Of a DNA stretch of 64,000 nucleotides, positions 11,657 to 23,700 are shown piece after piece; the first letter of the stretch is position 1; every line of letters starts with the position of its first letter. Location of the stretch: contig CM043865.1 in assembly GCA_023846275.1 (NCBI GenBank), forward strand, positions 35,871,601 to 35,935,600. The letters are read 5' to 3'. Under the pieces are notes generated by a model. The model was not told the origin of the DNA. It saw only the letters and a program-made list of their open reading frames with translations, and made no database searches. This stretch comes from Vanilla planifolia. Taxonomy: Eukaryota; Streptophyta; Magnoliopsida; Asparagales; Orchidaceae. Made by a program: the position numbers and the translations under genes.

Positions 11657-11889
11657 GTTGCAAAATGAGAACACCTTCTAGGGTTTAAAGCCACGTTGCA
11701 TGATGTAGCATTGGGCGGACTACATGATTGGGCTGCCCAAATTATACATGAAAAGTTTGTGGAGTGCGGAGCTATAATGAAATGAAGGCTTTGGATTCCC
11801 AACGTCGGCGCCAATTTGTGCTGCCTACTGGAGAATATAAAATTGAGATGGATGAACAACGGTACTTCGCGGATATTAGCCGTCCGATG

Positions 11890-13320
11890 TTGGCCTTTTT
11901 GTTCAATATTTAATAGTTTATGATTGGGTTATTTTAAAGAGAGAATAATTTGCTACTTTGGAAATTGTCAAAGAATAATGACTTACATATTAAAAAATAA
12001 TATTATATTAAATATTTAAGAAATAATAGCTAACTTGCAAGCACGCACACTGATAAACAACTTCACAAAACATAAAAAATGGCTTAAATAAAATTTTGAA
12101 TAATAAATAAATAAATAATTCATAAAAACTTTGATTAAAAAAACATGTAATTATTAGATACTATAAGTTGTACACTAGGGGAAATTATTCAAAGGGAAGT
12201 CTAAGTTTTTGTGAATATCTTGAAGATATTGCACTAAATATTTTAAAGACTATCATATTTTAATTTAAATTGAAGTGTAGGAGTCATAAGTTAAGAACTT
12301 GGCTCATGTGCAAGAGAATTTAGCATGAAGATCAAAGATCTTTAGAAGATTAAATATGAATTTAGATTAAGCTGAGCTTGAATTGATATGATCAAGTTAA
12401 ATGGAGATTATTTGTGATATATATTTTGGATTTTATTAAAGTATTATATAAATTCAATATTATTATTAATTATCTATGTATTAAAATTTTATTTTTAAAA
12501 ATTTTATATATTTATAATCTCATAATAAAATAATTTCTCTATTATTCTTTAAAACAACTAATTGAAAATAGAAATAAAAATAAATACTAACATCTAAAAA
12601 TCGTAAATTATCCCAAACCAAATATAATCATTGTATATTTTAAACTAACTTATTGTATTATTGTTTATCACAACAAATACATTTAGATATTGACATACTT
12701 ATTAACATTATAATCTATCTCAAAAATATTCCTTACATGTCTCATGATGTACACTATTTATATATAAGTTGTTAATATAAGTACTCAACAAGATAACTAA
12801 CTAATAATATAATATATAATAATATAATATATAATAATAAAATAAATAATAAAATATAAAACAAGTACATAAATATGAATAAGACAAATAATCAAATTTT
12901 ATATAATATTTTTTACATTACTTAATAATTATTTTATCAATTTTTTTGTTTATTTTCATTAGATTGTGTACTATATCTTTTATAGCATTAACAATCCCTA
13001 AGCCATGTTATAGCTCACAATATCATCATCATTAGTTTAGATTATTTACTTTCTATCGTGACATTATTATCACTCAAAATTCATTCTCTTTTTTGTTAGC
13101 TTTGGCTTCATCATCATCAAAGTTAATAGCATCCAAATTAATTTTTAAAACCTTTACCCTTTTAAATCAATGCAACGAAATATTAAAAAACAATCACATT
13201 TTTATTTTTCTATGAAAGCTAAATATAAATTTTCACATTAATACATAACAAAAATAACACCAGTAGTCCATAAGAATAAATCATACTAGTTTAATTAACA
13301 TAACATCTCATTATACATTC
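11890..13320. other. AT-rich intergenic DNA, no gene seen
   Basis: No coding-like frame. A TAA/TATAA simple-sequence tract lies at about 12803-12862. This DNA is the target into which the LINE at 13333 inserted. Confidence 0.5.
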
Positions 13321-13332
13321 AAAACCATATAA
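13321..13332. repeat. Left copy of the LINE target-site duplication
   Basis: AAAACCATATAA here is repeated exactly at 15262-15273, directly after the poly(A) tail of the inserted element. The exact length is uncertain by a few bases because the repeat begins with A and the tail is A-rich. Confidence 0.85.
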
Positions 13333-13333
13333 A

Positions 13334-13387
13334 ATGGAGGCATGCATAGCAAGCTTGAAAATGGAGGCATGCATAGCAAGCTGGAGA
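13334..13387 (+). repeat. 27-bp tandem duplication at the LINE 5' junction
   Basis: Twenty-seven bases from 13334 (ATGGAGGCATGCATAGCAAG start) are followed at once by a second copy from 13361, identical over the first 22 bases. It sits exactly at the truncation point, and it encodes the repeated MEACIAS. Confidence 0.85.
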
Positions 13388-15201
13388 ATCCGTCCCCTGT
13401 CTTTGGCTGGCAGAGTAACACTTGCAACTTCTGTGCTCAACGCCATTCCCACGTACGTCCTCAGTCACTGCACTGTGCCGGCGGGTGTCATCGACGAGAT
13501 AGAGAGACGCGTGAGGAGTTTCCTGTGGAATGGAGCAAGCAACTCTCATTCGATCCACTATGCGCCATGGAGCTGCATTACTCTTCCAAGGAACGCAGGC
13601 GGCTTGGGGCTGAGGGATTTTCGGGTGTGGCAGCGTGTTTTGATGATGAAACAGTGCAAGAGGCTGCTGTGTCGTGAGGATAGCCCGTGGGTGGACATCC
13701 TCAGGAGGAAGTACGGGGGCAACTTGGCGACCTCAAGGATTCCGTGGAACATTTCCCATTCTGGCAAGCTGCTGTTAGAGGCGATGCCGACGGCTGTGTC
13801 GGCGTTCGTCTGGAGAATAGGTGACGGCAAGGAGGCAAGATTTGAGGAAGATAACTGGCTTGGCTTCCTCCCGATCTGTAGGTGGCCGACGATGATCAAT
13901 ATGGCGACGGACTGGCCGGCGAGGGTGGCGGACTGTATCAATGAGGATGGCGAGTGGGATGTTCACAGAATTCGGGCTTGGGCAAGTGCTCTGCTCCTTG
14001 ACAGAATCCTTCACTTGCCCAGGGCGAGATCCTCTGCTCGCGACATGTTGGTCCAGGTGCACACGGAGGCGGAGAAAGTGGATAACGGAAGAATCTACTG
14101 GGACCTGAAGTGCAGAGAGGGGGACGGCCTTCCCACGGCGGGCTGGCGGGGAGCGGAACAGCTCAGGGGTTTATGGAAGATCAAAACTTTGCCGAGGGTT
14201 CGCCTATTCCTTTGGAGGCTGGCGAAAGATTTTCTCCCCACGGCGACGTGGCTGTCGCGGAGGGGTTTGGCAGAGAACCGTGACTGTGCTTGGGGCTGTG
14301 AAGCAGAGGAGACAGCGCAACATTTATTTTGGAATTGTCCACAGGCACAGGCAATTTGGCAGGACCACGCGGCTTCCGATGCCGTTAATTCTGTATTGCT
14401 GGCGAGGGTGGTCAACGACGTGGGGGTAACGAAGGCAGCTGTGAATTCATCCGGCAATTTATGGGGTTCGTTGGTTCGCCGGCGGCTAGGTACGGGAGCG
14501 GCGCTGAGCATGCTGCTTTTTTGGCGACGTCGTTATACTACATATGGGGGAGGAGGAACGCGAAAAAACATAATGCCCCACTTGATAACATTGTGATGCT
14601 ATTACGCAATGTGAAGTTGGAGATCATTGCTGCAGCTGAACAACGCAACCTACATTCATTCAAGTCCTGCGGGAACCCATACAGTTCACCTGAACTGCCT
14701 GTAACCCATAGATGGGTTCCCCCTCCCACTGGGTGGATTAAAGTGAACTGTGACGCTGCTTGTGGCCTGGATTCTGCAGGTATTGGTGTGGTAGTGAGAG
14801 ACCATATGGGGAGGCTGATCCTGGTGATGGGGAAGAAGTTTGTTTCTCAGGCAAGTGAGGCGATGGAGATCCAGGCAGTATTTGAGGCCTTCCAGCTAGT
14901 GCATAAGTCCCTGTCGCAGTTTCGTGCTATTGAGATGCAGACGGATTCCATGACGGCGGTACTGACGATCCGAAAGCTTATAGCCAACGCACCTGTGGAT
15001 GGTCCTATTGCTGAGATTATTCGTTGTGGTAATGGAATGGACGCACTTACTATAACACATGTATACAGGGAAGGTAATCAGCCGGCTGACTGGGTGGCTC
15101 GTGCTGCTTGCCGAGAAGACTTTATTTGGAATAATGAGATCGCATATCCTAAGCCACTCACCAAGTTGTTGCTACTAGATTATTTGTTTGATCCTCCGTG
15201 A
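13334..15201 (+). pseudogene. LINE ORF2 3' part: RT tail, zf-RVT, RNase H (frameshifted)
   Basis: The first frame (13334-14596) carries the RT C-terminal signature PLSLAGRVTLATSVLNAIP followed by RRVRSFLWNG, then a GGLGLRDF motif and a zf-RVT domain (LPRVRLFLWRLAKDFLPT, and HLFWNCP near residue 335). Around 14461-14530 the reading passes to a second frame that continues to 15201 with LATSLYYIWGRRN and an RVT_3-type RNase H: KVNCDAA, GIGVVVRD, an E in EAMEIQAVFEAF, MQTDS and YREGNQPADWVARAA. The shift, missing 5' end and absent endonuclease make it non-functional. Similar proteins are often labelled putative ribonuclease H protein in plant annotations. It should not be counted as a host gene. 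Confidence 0.92.
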
Positions 15202-15261
15202 GGATAGCACCTACTATTGTAATTTTGCTGAGCTTGTGCCCCTTTTGAACATCAAAAAAAA

Positions 15262-15273
15262 AAAACCATATAA
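15262..15273. repeat. Right copy of the LINE target-site duplication
   Basis: AAAACCATATAA, identical to 13321-13332, overlapping the end of the poly(A) tail. Confidence 0.85.
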
Positions 15274-15904
15274 TAATATATTATATTAAAATAGAAATAA
15301 CTGAAACACTAAAATACTAAAATATATTTCTTCAAGTCACTCTTTTCCCAATGGAGCACTTAATTATTATAACAAATTATATTTCAAGATCACATGATTA
15401 ACAATTATTATTATCATTATTTTATTAAAACTTTATAATTATTAAAATTTAGAATTTTTTGCTTAATTAAACTAGAAAAAACTATCAATCATTTTTAAAA
15501 TTTGAACTCCATAAGATCTATTTGTTATTAATTTTTTTTATTTTTAACTTTATTTAACATTTTAAATATTTATTCTTCAAATAATTAATTTTTTATTAAT
15601 GTTTGGCTTCTCATGTTACAACCATCACACTTTGTATTCATATTAAGATAACTTTAACATAAGTTCTTATATTTTCTCTATATTATTTTCTAATTCATAA
15701 GAATCACCATTTTATAATCACTCAATTTTGTAATTTTTTAAAATTATTTAGTATTAATTTTAATTTTTTATAGACTTTTGTTATGTAAAATAAATTATCA
15801 ATATGTTTTCATAACCTTAAATATTTGCTTTACTTTTTAAATATATCTAATTTTTGTTATTTTGGTATTATTATATTCCAAATAGATAGTACTCTCATTT
15901 TTTA
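15274..15904. other. AT-rich intergenic DNA, no gene seen
   Basis: Low-complexity AT-rich sequence, with no coding frame or repeat structure recognised. Confidence 0.5.
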
Positions 15905-17299
15905 ATGTAGTATAAATTAGATTTTTATGATGGTCCAATTTAGAATTTACGACATTAGAGATACTCAACAGATTATTATAAAATATTAAAAAAATAGTAT
16001 ATACTAATTAGAGTTAAGTGATATATGTGATATTTTTTAATTGTTCAAAGATTAACTTAAAAATTATAGTGTAGATTATTAGATAGAATAAGTGACAACA
16101 TGTTAAGAGTTAAGTATAAAATAATATCAAATATTTGTAGCACATATAAATTCAAGCAAATTAAATAAAGAATTTAAGATAAGCTCTTTGTAAAGTGTTT
16201 TAATAGAAGAAAGAACAATCTTAGCTTTAAATTATTGCTTAAAAAATAGAAGTTACAGAAAGAGTGCACATTTTTGGAAATGATGACTTATAGTTTCCTT
16301 TGGAGTTGATGTGTGGAGCATTGGAGATGGAAAAGGGCAATAAGGTGAAGGTTTAGGTCAGCAAAGAAGCTTGGTTAAGGGGGTCACAAAATGGTAGGTT
16401 AAGATCTAAAGCCTCGTTAAGGAGAGTGAAGGCTTATGGGTGTTAGTGGAAGAGAGCATTTATTTGAATTTCAACTCTCCCATTATAAGGTCTTTCACCT
16501 TTGATTCTTATCTCTCACAGGTGAGGGGAAGTCGGAATCTCTCCAATTAAAGTTGGGCACACACTCTTTACTCACAAATATAAAAATACAAAAATAAGAG
16601 AAAAAGTATTCATCAACAACTTTCTTACATTGAGGGAGCCTCTTGTATATATAGAAGAAGGAGAGCTTAGTGCATAGAAAAAAATATATCTTTATAAAAT
16701 ATCATAAACACGGGAAAAAGAAAAAAAGATAATTTTGGAGTTAAATTTCTTGAGAATCCAAAAAAATCTTTAAAATTTCATTTTATTAACAACGAGTAAA
16801 TCAATCGCATTAAATGCAAAATATGTGAGAAAAGATAATTTTGAAATTAAATCATTTAGAAATCTTAAAAGATTTTGAGATTTTCGTAACATTTTTACTC
16901 AAAGTAGATTAATAACATTAAATATAAAATATAAAAATATATGAAATAATTTATGACATAAGAAAAAAGTTTACAATCATACAATGTGATGATCGAACGT
17001 CAATGACGATGTGACTTAGGTATTAGTAGTGGATAAGACAGATGACAATGGTCAGCTACGATCTGATGAGGGTAGCTGACGGGAGGCTAGGTAATGGTGG
17101 GTAGCCAAGAAGCAGTGGGCGGCCTAATGATGGGGGGAGACCAAGTGATGTTAGACAGTTAGGTATTATCAATCGAGAGTAGTGAATGATGAGGTGATGG
17201 TGGATGACTAACAATAGTAATGAAGAATGCACACAAACCTATATCAATGATGACATATTTTATAACAAAATATGTTTGGACGAATAAAGCAAAAATAAT
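15905..17299 (+). repeat. Dispersed LTR-like repeat, copy 1
   Basis: This segment aligns by eye, in the same orientation, with 33520-35064. Shared anchors include AAATTAGATTTTTAT, CTCAACAGATTATTA, AGAAAGAACAA, GAGGGGAAGT.GGAATCTCTC and AATAAAGCAAAAATAA. The middle part diverges between copies. Copy 2 is followed by a primer-binding-site-like sequence, so I read both as LTRs of one old Ty1/copia-type family. Here no internal region or primer site follows, so this copy is a solo or truncated LTR. Exact ends were not determined. Confidence 0.65.
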
Positions 17300-17894
17300 G
17301 ATGATAATCAGATGAAAAAATAGAGTATTGTAGTTGATCCATATAGTTGACAAAAAATGATTAATCGAAATGATATTCAAGTTGGGTACAACTTCGAGTT
17401 TGAATGGGACTGATGCAACACTAGTGAGTGTGTGTTTGCGAGCTAACACAAAACACTCCTACATTATTTTCTAAGTTTGTCTCCATTTTTTTTTAAAAAA
17501 TTATAACTTGTTTTAATATGATTATACCTTTTCATAAAAAAATCAACTATTTATAAAAAAAAATTATGAAAACCATCATTTAACATATTAGTTAAGTTGA
17601 GTGATATTTATAATTTTTTTCTCCCTACTTAAAACTTTGATTCGTGATTTGGAATATTGCACATCGTCACTACTCAACGTTACATATCTCCTTATAATGG
17701 TGTCATAACCTAAGATCGTAATCCTTTAAATCGATGTAAAAGATTGCATCTTGGTAATTTACACATAGGTAATACTTAAAGCACAACATTTAAATATGAG
17801 CATTATAACACTTAACTATCAAATATTTAAATATTATCTTCCTATTCTTTTATGTCATTCTCTTCTTGTAATTCTATAGAAAAATTACATTATA
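17300..17894. other. Intergenic DNA, no gene seen
   Basis: AT-rich sequence between two LTR-type repeats, with no coding-like frame. Confidence 0.45.
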
Positions 17895-17899
17895 TTCAT
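17895..17899. repeat. Left target-site duplication of the solo LTR
   Basis: ATTCA immediately before the TG of the LTR, repeated as ATTCA at 19540-19544 after its CA. Confidence 0.85.
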
Positions 17900-19539
17900 G
17901 TTATACCCGGTAAAAATTATATGTTTAATCTTCAATAATTCAATTGTGGCTTGGATGATTTCAGATCGACAGTAGGATGAGTCGGGAGCTCAATTAGAGG
18001 CTACTGGAATTTCTGAAATTTTCTGGGGATTTTTCGGAGCACCGAGATTTTTTTTTAAAAACCGGAATTTGGTTTTTACCGCGCGTGAACCGGACTGGAG
18101 CGGTTCAGTGAAGGCGGGGCGGTTCGCCGAGGTGCGTTTGCGCGTGCGTTTGGATAAGCCGCGGATAAGCGGATCGGACGGGCGAGATCAGCGGTGGAGA
18201 TTAACCGGCTGATCGGGTGTTAAGCGGCGCTTTTGGAAGGTCAACCGGCGCTTAATGGGTCTTAACGGGTTATTACCGGTTTAAGCCGGGTACTTAACCT
18301 AAACTGTTCGGCTGTTAGGGTTTTGAACGGCGGCTAGAGGCGAGGTGTTCGCGGCAAACGGCTGTAAATTCCGGCAGCCTTCCAAGGGGCTTTTGGTAAC
18401 CGGAGGTTCGCGGGACAGAGGTGAACATTTTGGTACCGGTTTCGTTCGGCGAGGAGCTGCGGTTGATCGCGTGCGAGCTTCACCGTCGCCGGCGAGCAAG
18501 GTAGGAAATTCAGATTAAATTAGTTATTTAGTAGAAATTAAAAGCATGGAATATTTTGCTTAATGAACACAAGCATGTGGATGAAAAATTGGACTTAGTT
18601 GAATGCTAATCTGCATTTTTTTTATAAATTTTGGATTTCTGGAAAATTGCCCATTTCGTCGAAAAATTTAGTTAATGATTGAAACATTAGGATAGTATGA
18701 ACATCGGATTTTGTTTCTCCTTGTTCGCGTTCGCTGGAAATCGACGGAAGGATTGGATTGGTCGGCGATTGCGTTGATTAGGGTTTGCGGGCGTCGGACC
18801 GAGGAAGGAGAAGGGTTTAGATTAATTACGAATTTATTTAAGTAATTAACAGTATTTACATAATATTTATTAGTAATTAATTAATTAAACATCGACCGAT
18901 TAACGAATTATTAAGAAATTTGGTTCGGCGGTGTCGCGGTTCAGCGCGAGGGTTCCGAACCGGCAGCGAAAACCGGTTCAGCGGGATTCGGCGGGGACGA
19001 ACGGCGGGGAGGAAAATTTAATTTGGGTATTTGGTTCGGCGGTGTCGCGGTTCAACGCGAGGGTTCCGAACCGGCAGCGAAAACCGGTTCAGCGGGATTC
19101 GGCGCGGAGGAAATTTAATTCGGAAATTAATCCGAATTTTCGGAAAAAGGATATATGTGGAATTTAAATTTTATTCGGAAATTTATTCCGAATTTCGAAA
19201 AATGGATAAAGGGCGGAAATTGATTTTTTTGAATTTAAAAATTTCCTAAAGTGAGAAAAAGGTGATTTTTAGAAATCACGTAGCCAAGTTGAAATTGACT
19301 ATTGAAAATACCCATAAATTTAGTGCAGCTGGATTAGTTGGAAGGAAGTGTGACACTTGGGTGCTACCAGAATAGTCAGAATTTTGGGAACAGTTTGTGT
19401 TGCTTGGATGACAATGACATGGATTGAGTCAGTTTACTCAGTGTTGGCATATTTCATGGATTGACATATTGGACCGGAATACTATAGGCTCTATATGTAA
19501 AAAAAAATTTTCCTTTTAAAAAAAAACTGGGGTGTAACA
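17900..19539 (+). mobile_element. Solo LTR, probably Ty3/gypsy type (1,640 bp)
   Basis: The element starts TGTTATACCC and ends GGGGTGTAACA: a TG..CA LTR whose ends form the inverted match TGTTAYACCC. It is bounded by 5-bp direct repeats (ATTCA), the standard integrase footprint. The interior is GC-rich with many CGG/CCG steps and no gag or pol frame. No primer binding site or polypurine tract adjoins it, so it is the product of recombination between two LTRs of a full element. The terminal sequences resemble those of plant chromovirus-type gypsy LTRs; that family label is inference. Orientation is assumed from the TGTTATACCC end, which suits either strand. Confidence 0.87.
18919..19113 (+). 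repeat. 111-bp tandem duplication inside the solo LTR
   Basis: TTTGGTTCGGCGGTGTCGCG at 18919 recurs at 19030, and the following GTTCCGAACCGGCAGCGAAA and CGGTTCAGCGGGATTCGGCG are nearly identical in both copies. The second copy is shortened near its end. Confidence 0.85.
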
Positions 19540-19544
19540 ATTCA
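19540..19544. repeat. Right target-site duplication of the solo LTR
   Basis: ATTCA directly after the terminal CA, matching 17895-17899. Confidence 0.85.
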
Positions 19545-20460
19545 TATTTGTTTATGATATACACATCGTCTTATTATGTTCATAGTACTATTAAAGTTTA
19601 ATATAACCCATTGAACTTAAAAATGTTTTTTTATTGAATTATTTGTTAACACTATTTAATTATTCAATCCCTCTTATCAAATTGTCTGATGTTTGTTCGA
19701 TGCTCAATCTGATTACCCTCAGGTTCTAATCAAACCACTCAATCATCCCAATAGATTGTCTGATGCTTGCAATCCTATACCTTGCCCTTTGTTAGCAAGA
19801 GGGAGGAAGGGAGAGGCAATGATCTAATTTGGATGTTGGTGTAAGATAATTGATGCGCTTAATTGTTTGCATTTTCTGGGTAAACTTGCATAAGCAAAGT
19901 CTCTCAAGACCACAGAGTAACATGATCTTGGCAATAAGGCCTCAAATAGAGTTTGTGCAAAAAGCATCACTCAAAAGTAGTCAAAAGTAAAATTAGTCGA
20001 GAATACACGATATGATCAAATCGTCTAGGCAAGAATTTTTATAGATAATGTGATAAGACTACAAGCTCCATTGATTGGAAATAATGTATGTGCCATGTAA
20101 TTGAATAAGATGGAAAGAGTAAGACCAAAAAACTCTACTAATAAACTTATTTTTTTAAGAGATTAAACAATTATATTAATATTGAAAATATTATTAACAA
20201 TCATATAAAAAAATATTTATTTTATTCAAAAGCTTATTCTGAAATAATTGAAGTGTTTCAATCGACAATGAAAACCCTTTGAAATATCTAAATGTTAACT
20301 ACAAAATGTGTCATTAAAAAGGTCGAAGTGACATGCTAATAGGAAAGTATCGACCCATAATCGAACCGAACATATGAAGCAGCCAATCGGTATTTCGAAT
20401 TCATGGTTTAAGGTTAGAATTCGAATCTGGTCGGTATTGGTCTGCCTCGACCGTGGGACC
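19545..20460. other. Intergenic DNA upstream of the membrane protein gene
   Basis: AT-rich, with no coding frame recognised. The last 200 bases become GC-richer and probably hold the promoter of the gene at 20778; no clear TATA box was seen. Confidence 0.45.
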
Positions 20461-20469
20461 ATTTTAATG

Positions 20470-20777
20470 AACTGTGCGTTCCATCCGCTCTCCCAAACTA
20501 GGTCTGAGTTCCGGCGACGGTATTGACATCTCACGTTTCCCCTCCAACGAATCGTACGTGAATTGCGAAAATACGAAGAACTCTACCGTGGAAATCAACG
20601 CAATTTTGAACCGTCGGCCATCGAGTCCTCCGCACTTCTTCCTTCGTTCTCTCTTTGCCGCAGCCACCTTTGTGGAGGACCGAGAGCGTTCCTTTTCGGT
20701 TCCTCCCCGCTCTTCTGGTGCGACGAGGATAGCCATACTTCGCTGGCGCGGAAGGTAGGTCGATCGTGATCGCGGAT
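20470..20777 (+). promoter_or_regulatory. Probable 5' leader of the membrane protein gene
   Basis: A clearly GC-richer stretch directly before the ATG at 20778. Open frames inside it on both strands are by-products of composition. A donor-like AAG|GTAGGT at 20754 could belong to an alternative transcript, but I see no use for it. The in-frame GTG at 20766 is not a credible plant start. Confidence 0.45.
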
Positions 20778-23700
20778 ATGATAACGCGTTCGAATCTTGC
20801 GGAGCAACTAAGGGAGTATCAGATAAGGTCCAAGAACCAGTGGGCGGCGGTCTCTTTTTTCTCTTCCGTATCCAATAACACGAGGTTGTTCCATTTACCT
20901 TGCCATTGCATCATCCTAAGGCTGTTGTGGCTTTGGTATCCTTTTTATTGCCGCCTGATCTAATGGGATGTCTTGCTTTGATTTAGAACTTCAGTGTGAT
21001 GATGGCCCCTTTTTTTTATTGAACAACTTGATGATTGTCTACTATCTTCTGGCTGTATAGTTTTGGCACTGGTGATGTTCATGTGTATTGTAAAGCTTTA
21101 TTAATTGGATTACTTTACTAAACGTCCTTCTTTTAGAGTTACTTATGTTATAACTTGTAAAATGAAAATTAGGTAAATTACAGACGGGTTTCATTAGTTT
21201 GGTCTTAATAAAAACAGCTATCTCAAGTTTACAAAATAGTCATTTTGATTTTAATATTATGATTTCTTTCTAGTATGAGTTTGGTCTTTAATGGTTTCTA
21301 TCAAAAATGATAATTTTTTAATATTATGATGTCTTTCTAGTATGAGTTGAGCTAAAACAAACCTAATATTTCTAAGACACATTTTATAAAGCCCTTTAAT
21401 GCTATCCTGCTCATTTTTTTGGTTTTTTTTCAACTTTCAGCTAGGACAAGCTATCTCTCTTATATTCTCATGTCTGTCAACTGTATGGGGTTAGAGGAGG
21501 AGCCTTAGGATGACATGTCAATGGTTGTGAGTAGTGCCAATAGCAGCAAGTGTGGCTTGATATGAGTTTTGTGTGAGGTAAACTTTTGGTTAGGTGTATA
21601 GGGCTACTCTCAACTTGAAGACATGGCTATGGCTTGTGACATTTTGATGGTTATCTTGGACATGGAAGAGGATGGAGGTGTTAATGATTGCTGTGAGTAA
21701 ATAGCAAGGAATTTCGTCTATAACATAAGACAAGAGGAGGGATAAAAGAGGGAAAATAAGTGCAAAGGGAATATTAGAGATTTCTATAACATAACATCAC
21801 CTAGATGGGGTGAATTAGTTGTAACTATTCTCAAACAAGATGGGTGTTTGTGGTTACTTTTTAAAATTGAGACTTGCATACACCAAGGCCCAAACTTATG
21901 ATGCTTATTTGCAATTTATTCATTAAATTATGTAATTATAATGGCATTCTATGGTTTTGGAAGAGATGATGAGCGATAAAAATGTAATATTTAAAAGTTT
22001 AGGTAAGTATTGAAGAGGGCACTAGTCATTGAGCAGAGATTTATTAGTGGAGAACTTGGGAGAAGTTCAAAAGTGATGAAGAAGATGGAATTAAAATGGT
22101 CAAATTGTAGTGCGGGGCAAGAAAATGCCAATACATGCCTTTCTCTTTTTTGTTAGTGCACGCATGCATCAAAATCTTTATTGAAAAATCAAATATCTAA
22201 GTAACATTTCTAAAATTTTATTCGCCATCAATATTTAAATATAATCAACAAAAAAATTAATCTACAAAATAAGAAAATTAAAGTCTTATTTGCAAAAGTT
22301 GATTCAAGTTTTCAATTTTTTTTCTAGAAAATAGAAGATGAAAGCTTCTGAAGAAGAAGTTTAGTTTGGTTTAATTATGGCACCTTAGAGTAAAAGCTTT
22401 TGGTTTGTCAAAATCTTTCATAAATAATATGTTATGACTTGTTTGGACCCATTAACCCTGTAATGGCATTTTTGTCTTATTTTTTTAGCAAGTTTTGGGT
22501 CTTTGTCTTAGCTCTAGTCTATGACATGTGTTTGCATTGATTTTTTTGTATCATCGGCTTTACCATGGCCTTCTATTTTGTATCATTTATCGAATAATTG
22601 TGTTAGGACCTTACGGACATTATAAAATTGATTCTTCATATTAAAGAGAATTTGAGCACATTGAAGTTTAGAAAGTAGAAGATGAAACAAGAGAGATTTG
22701 AATTTACAAATATCAGTATCGGAATGGTTCTGAAAACTTTTTGCTTGGGCTCGTTGACTTCCATTGATTGCACTCAATGAATATGCTTGGAAGTCCTCTT
22801 GTTGAGGTTTAAGATAATAAAAGTTTTTATGAAATTAGTGACATGGTATTTTAATAGCATATCATTAGTCTAGTAGATGCATTTAACTTCGTTCATGATT
22901 AGTTGTGAACCTATGCTGAATATCAATTGCTGAACTTTGAGACTAGGATTAAACTTTAGACTACATAACAAGGTGTGATACTATATTTGAATATTAGTTA
23001 TATTAAATGAGATGTGGATTGCCTGTCCAATGATTATTGACTTGCGAACTAATTAAAATGATGCGAATGCCATTAGTTTTACTCTCTTGATCCTTAGTAG
23101 GTGTAAGTATTCCAATTTATGGATGATCCTCAACTTTAAGTTCACTTGAGCTAAATCTGTTGAGCAAGAAATCTGCTAGAGTTTGATCTTGATAGTTTTC
23201 TCAATAGTAAACATTCTTTGAGTTCAATAGTTCACTTTCAAAGTCAACCATACATGTTGAGTTAATGAAATATTTGCCTGAATGATAATTGATCAACAAT
23301 TTTAACCTTTGTTTGGTAGTTTCAAGTTAGTGTTTTTGTAGCGATGGTGATTGATGCCCGACTAGTGTTTTGGAGTAATTTCAAATTAGATTTCTAAAAG
23401 ACTGCGTGCTTTTCTTTAAAATAACATAAAAAATGTCCAGAGGCTTCTTCCCTGTTCGTCTTTAGTGATGTTGATACATTTGTTGATTGATTTTTAGTCC
23501 TAAATATACCGGCTTCTAACTTCTTCGTAATAGATGACTTCTTGTTCTTGAGTTATAATTCTTGTAGCTCGCCGTCAATAGCTTTTGATCAAATCATTCA
23601 AATGCTACATTCCTTCTTCTCATTGCGATGACTGTCATGGAATTTGTAATTTTTCAGAGGGATTCTGACATTTGGTCGAAGCTCTTATGTGCTCTTGATG

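Larger units (their letters stand above)
13333..15265 (+). mobile_element. 5'-truncated non-LTR retrotransposon (LINE)
   Basis: An insert clearly richer in GC than its AT-rich flanks, ending in a 12-base poly(A) run (15254-15265) and flanked by a 12-bp direct repeat. It carries only the 3' part of a plant LINE second ORF: the tail of reverse transcriptase, the zf-RVT domain and RNase H. Endonuclease and the catalytic part of reverse transcriptase are missing, as expected from incomplete target-primed reverse transcription. The clean duplication, intact tail and largely open frames mark a fairly recent insertion. Confidence 0.93.

Noticed and set aside
17159..17449. 96-codon minus-strand frame
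   Set aside because: Overlaps the LTR-like repeat copy 1 and has no recognisable domain.
18931..19249. Open frames in the GC-rich stretch as genes
   Set aside because: They fall inside the solo LTR and reflect its 111-bp duplication.
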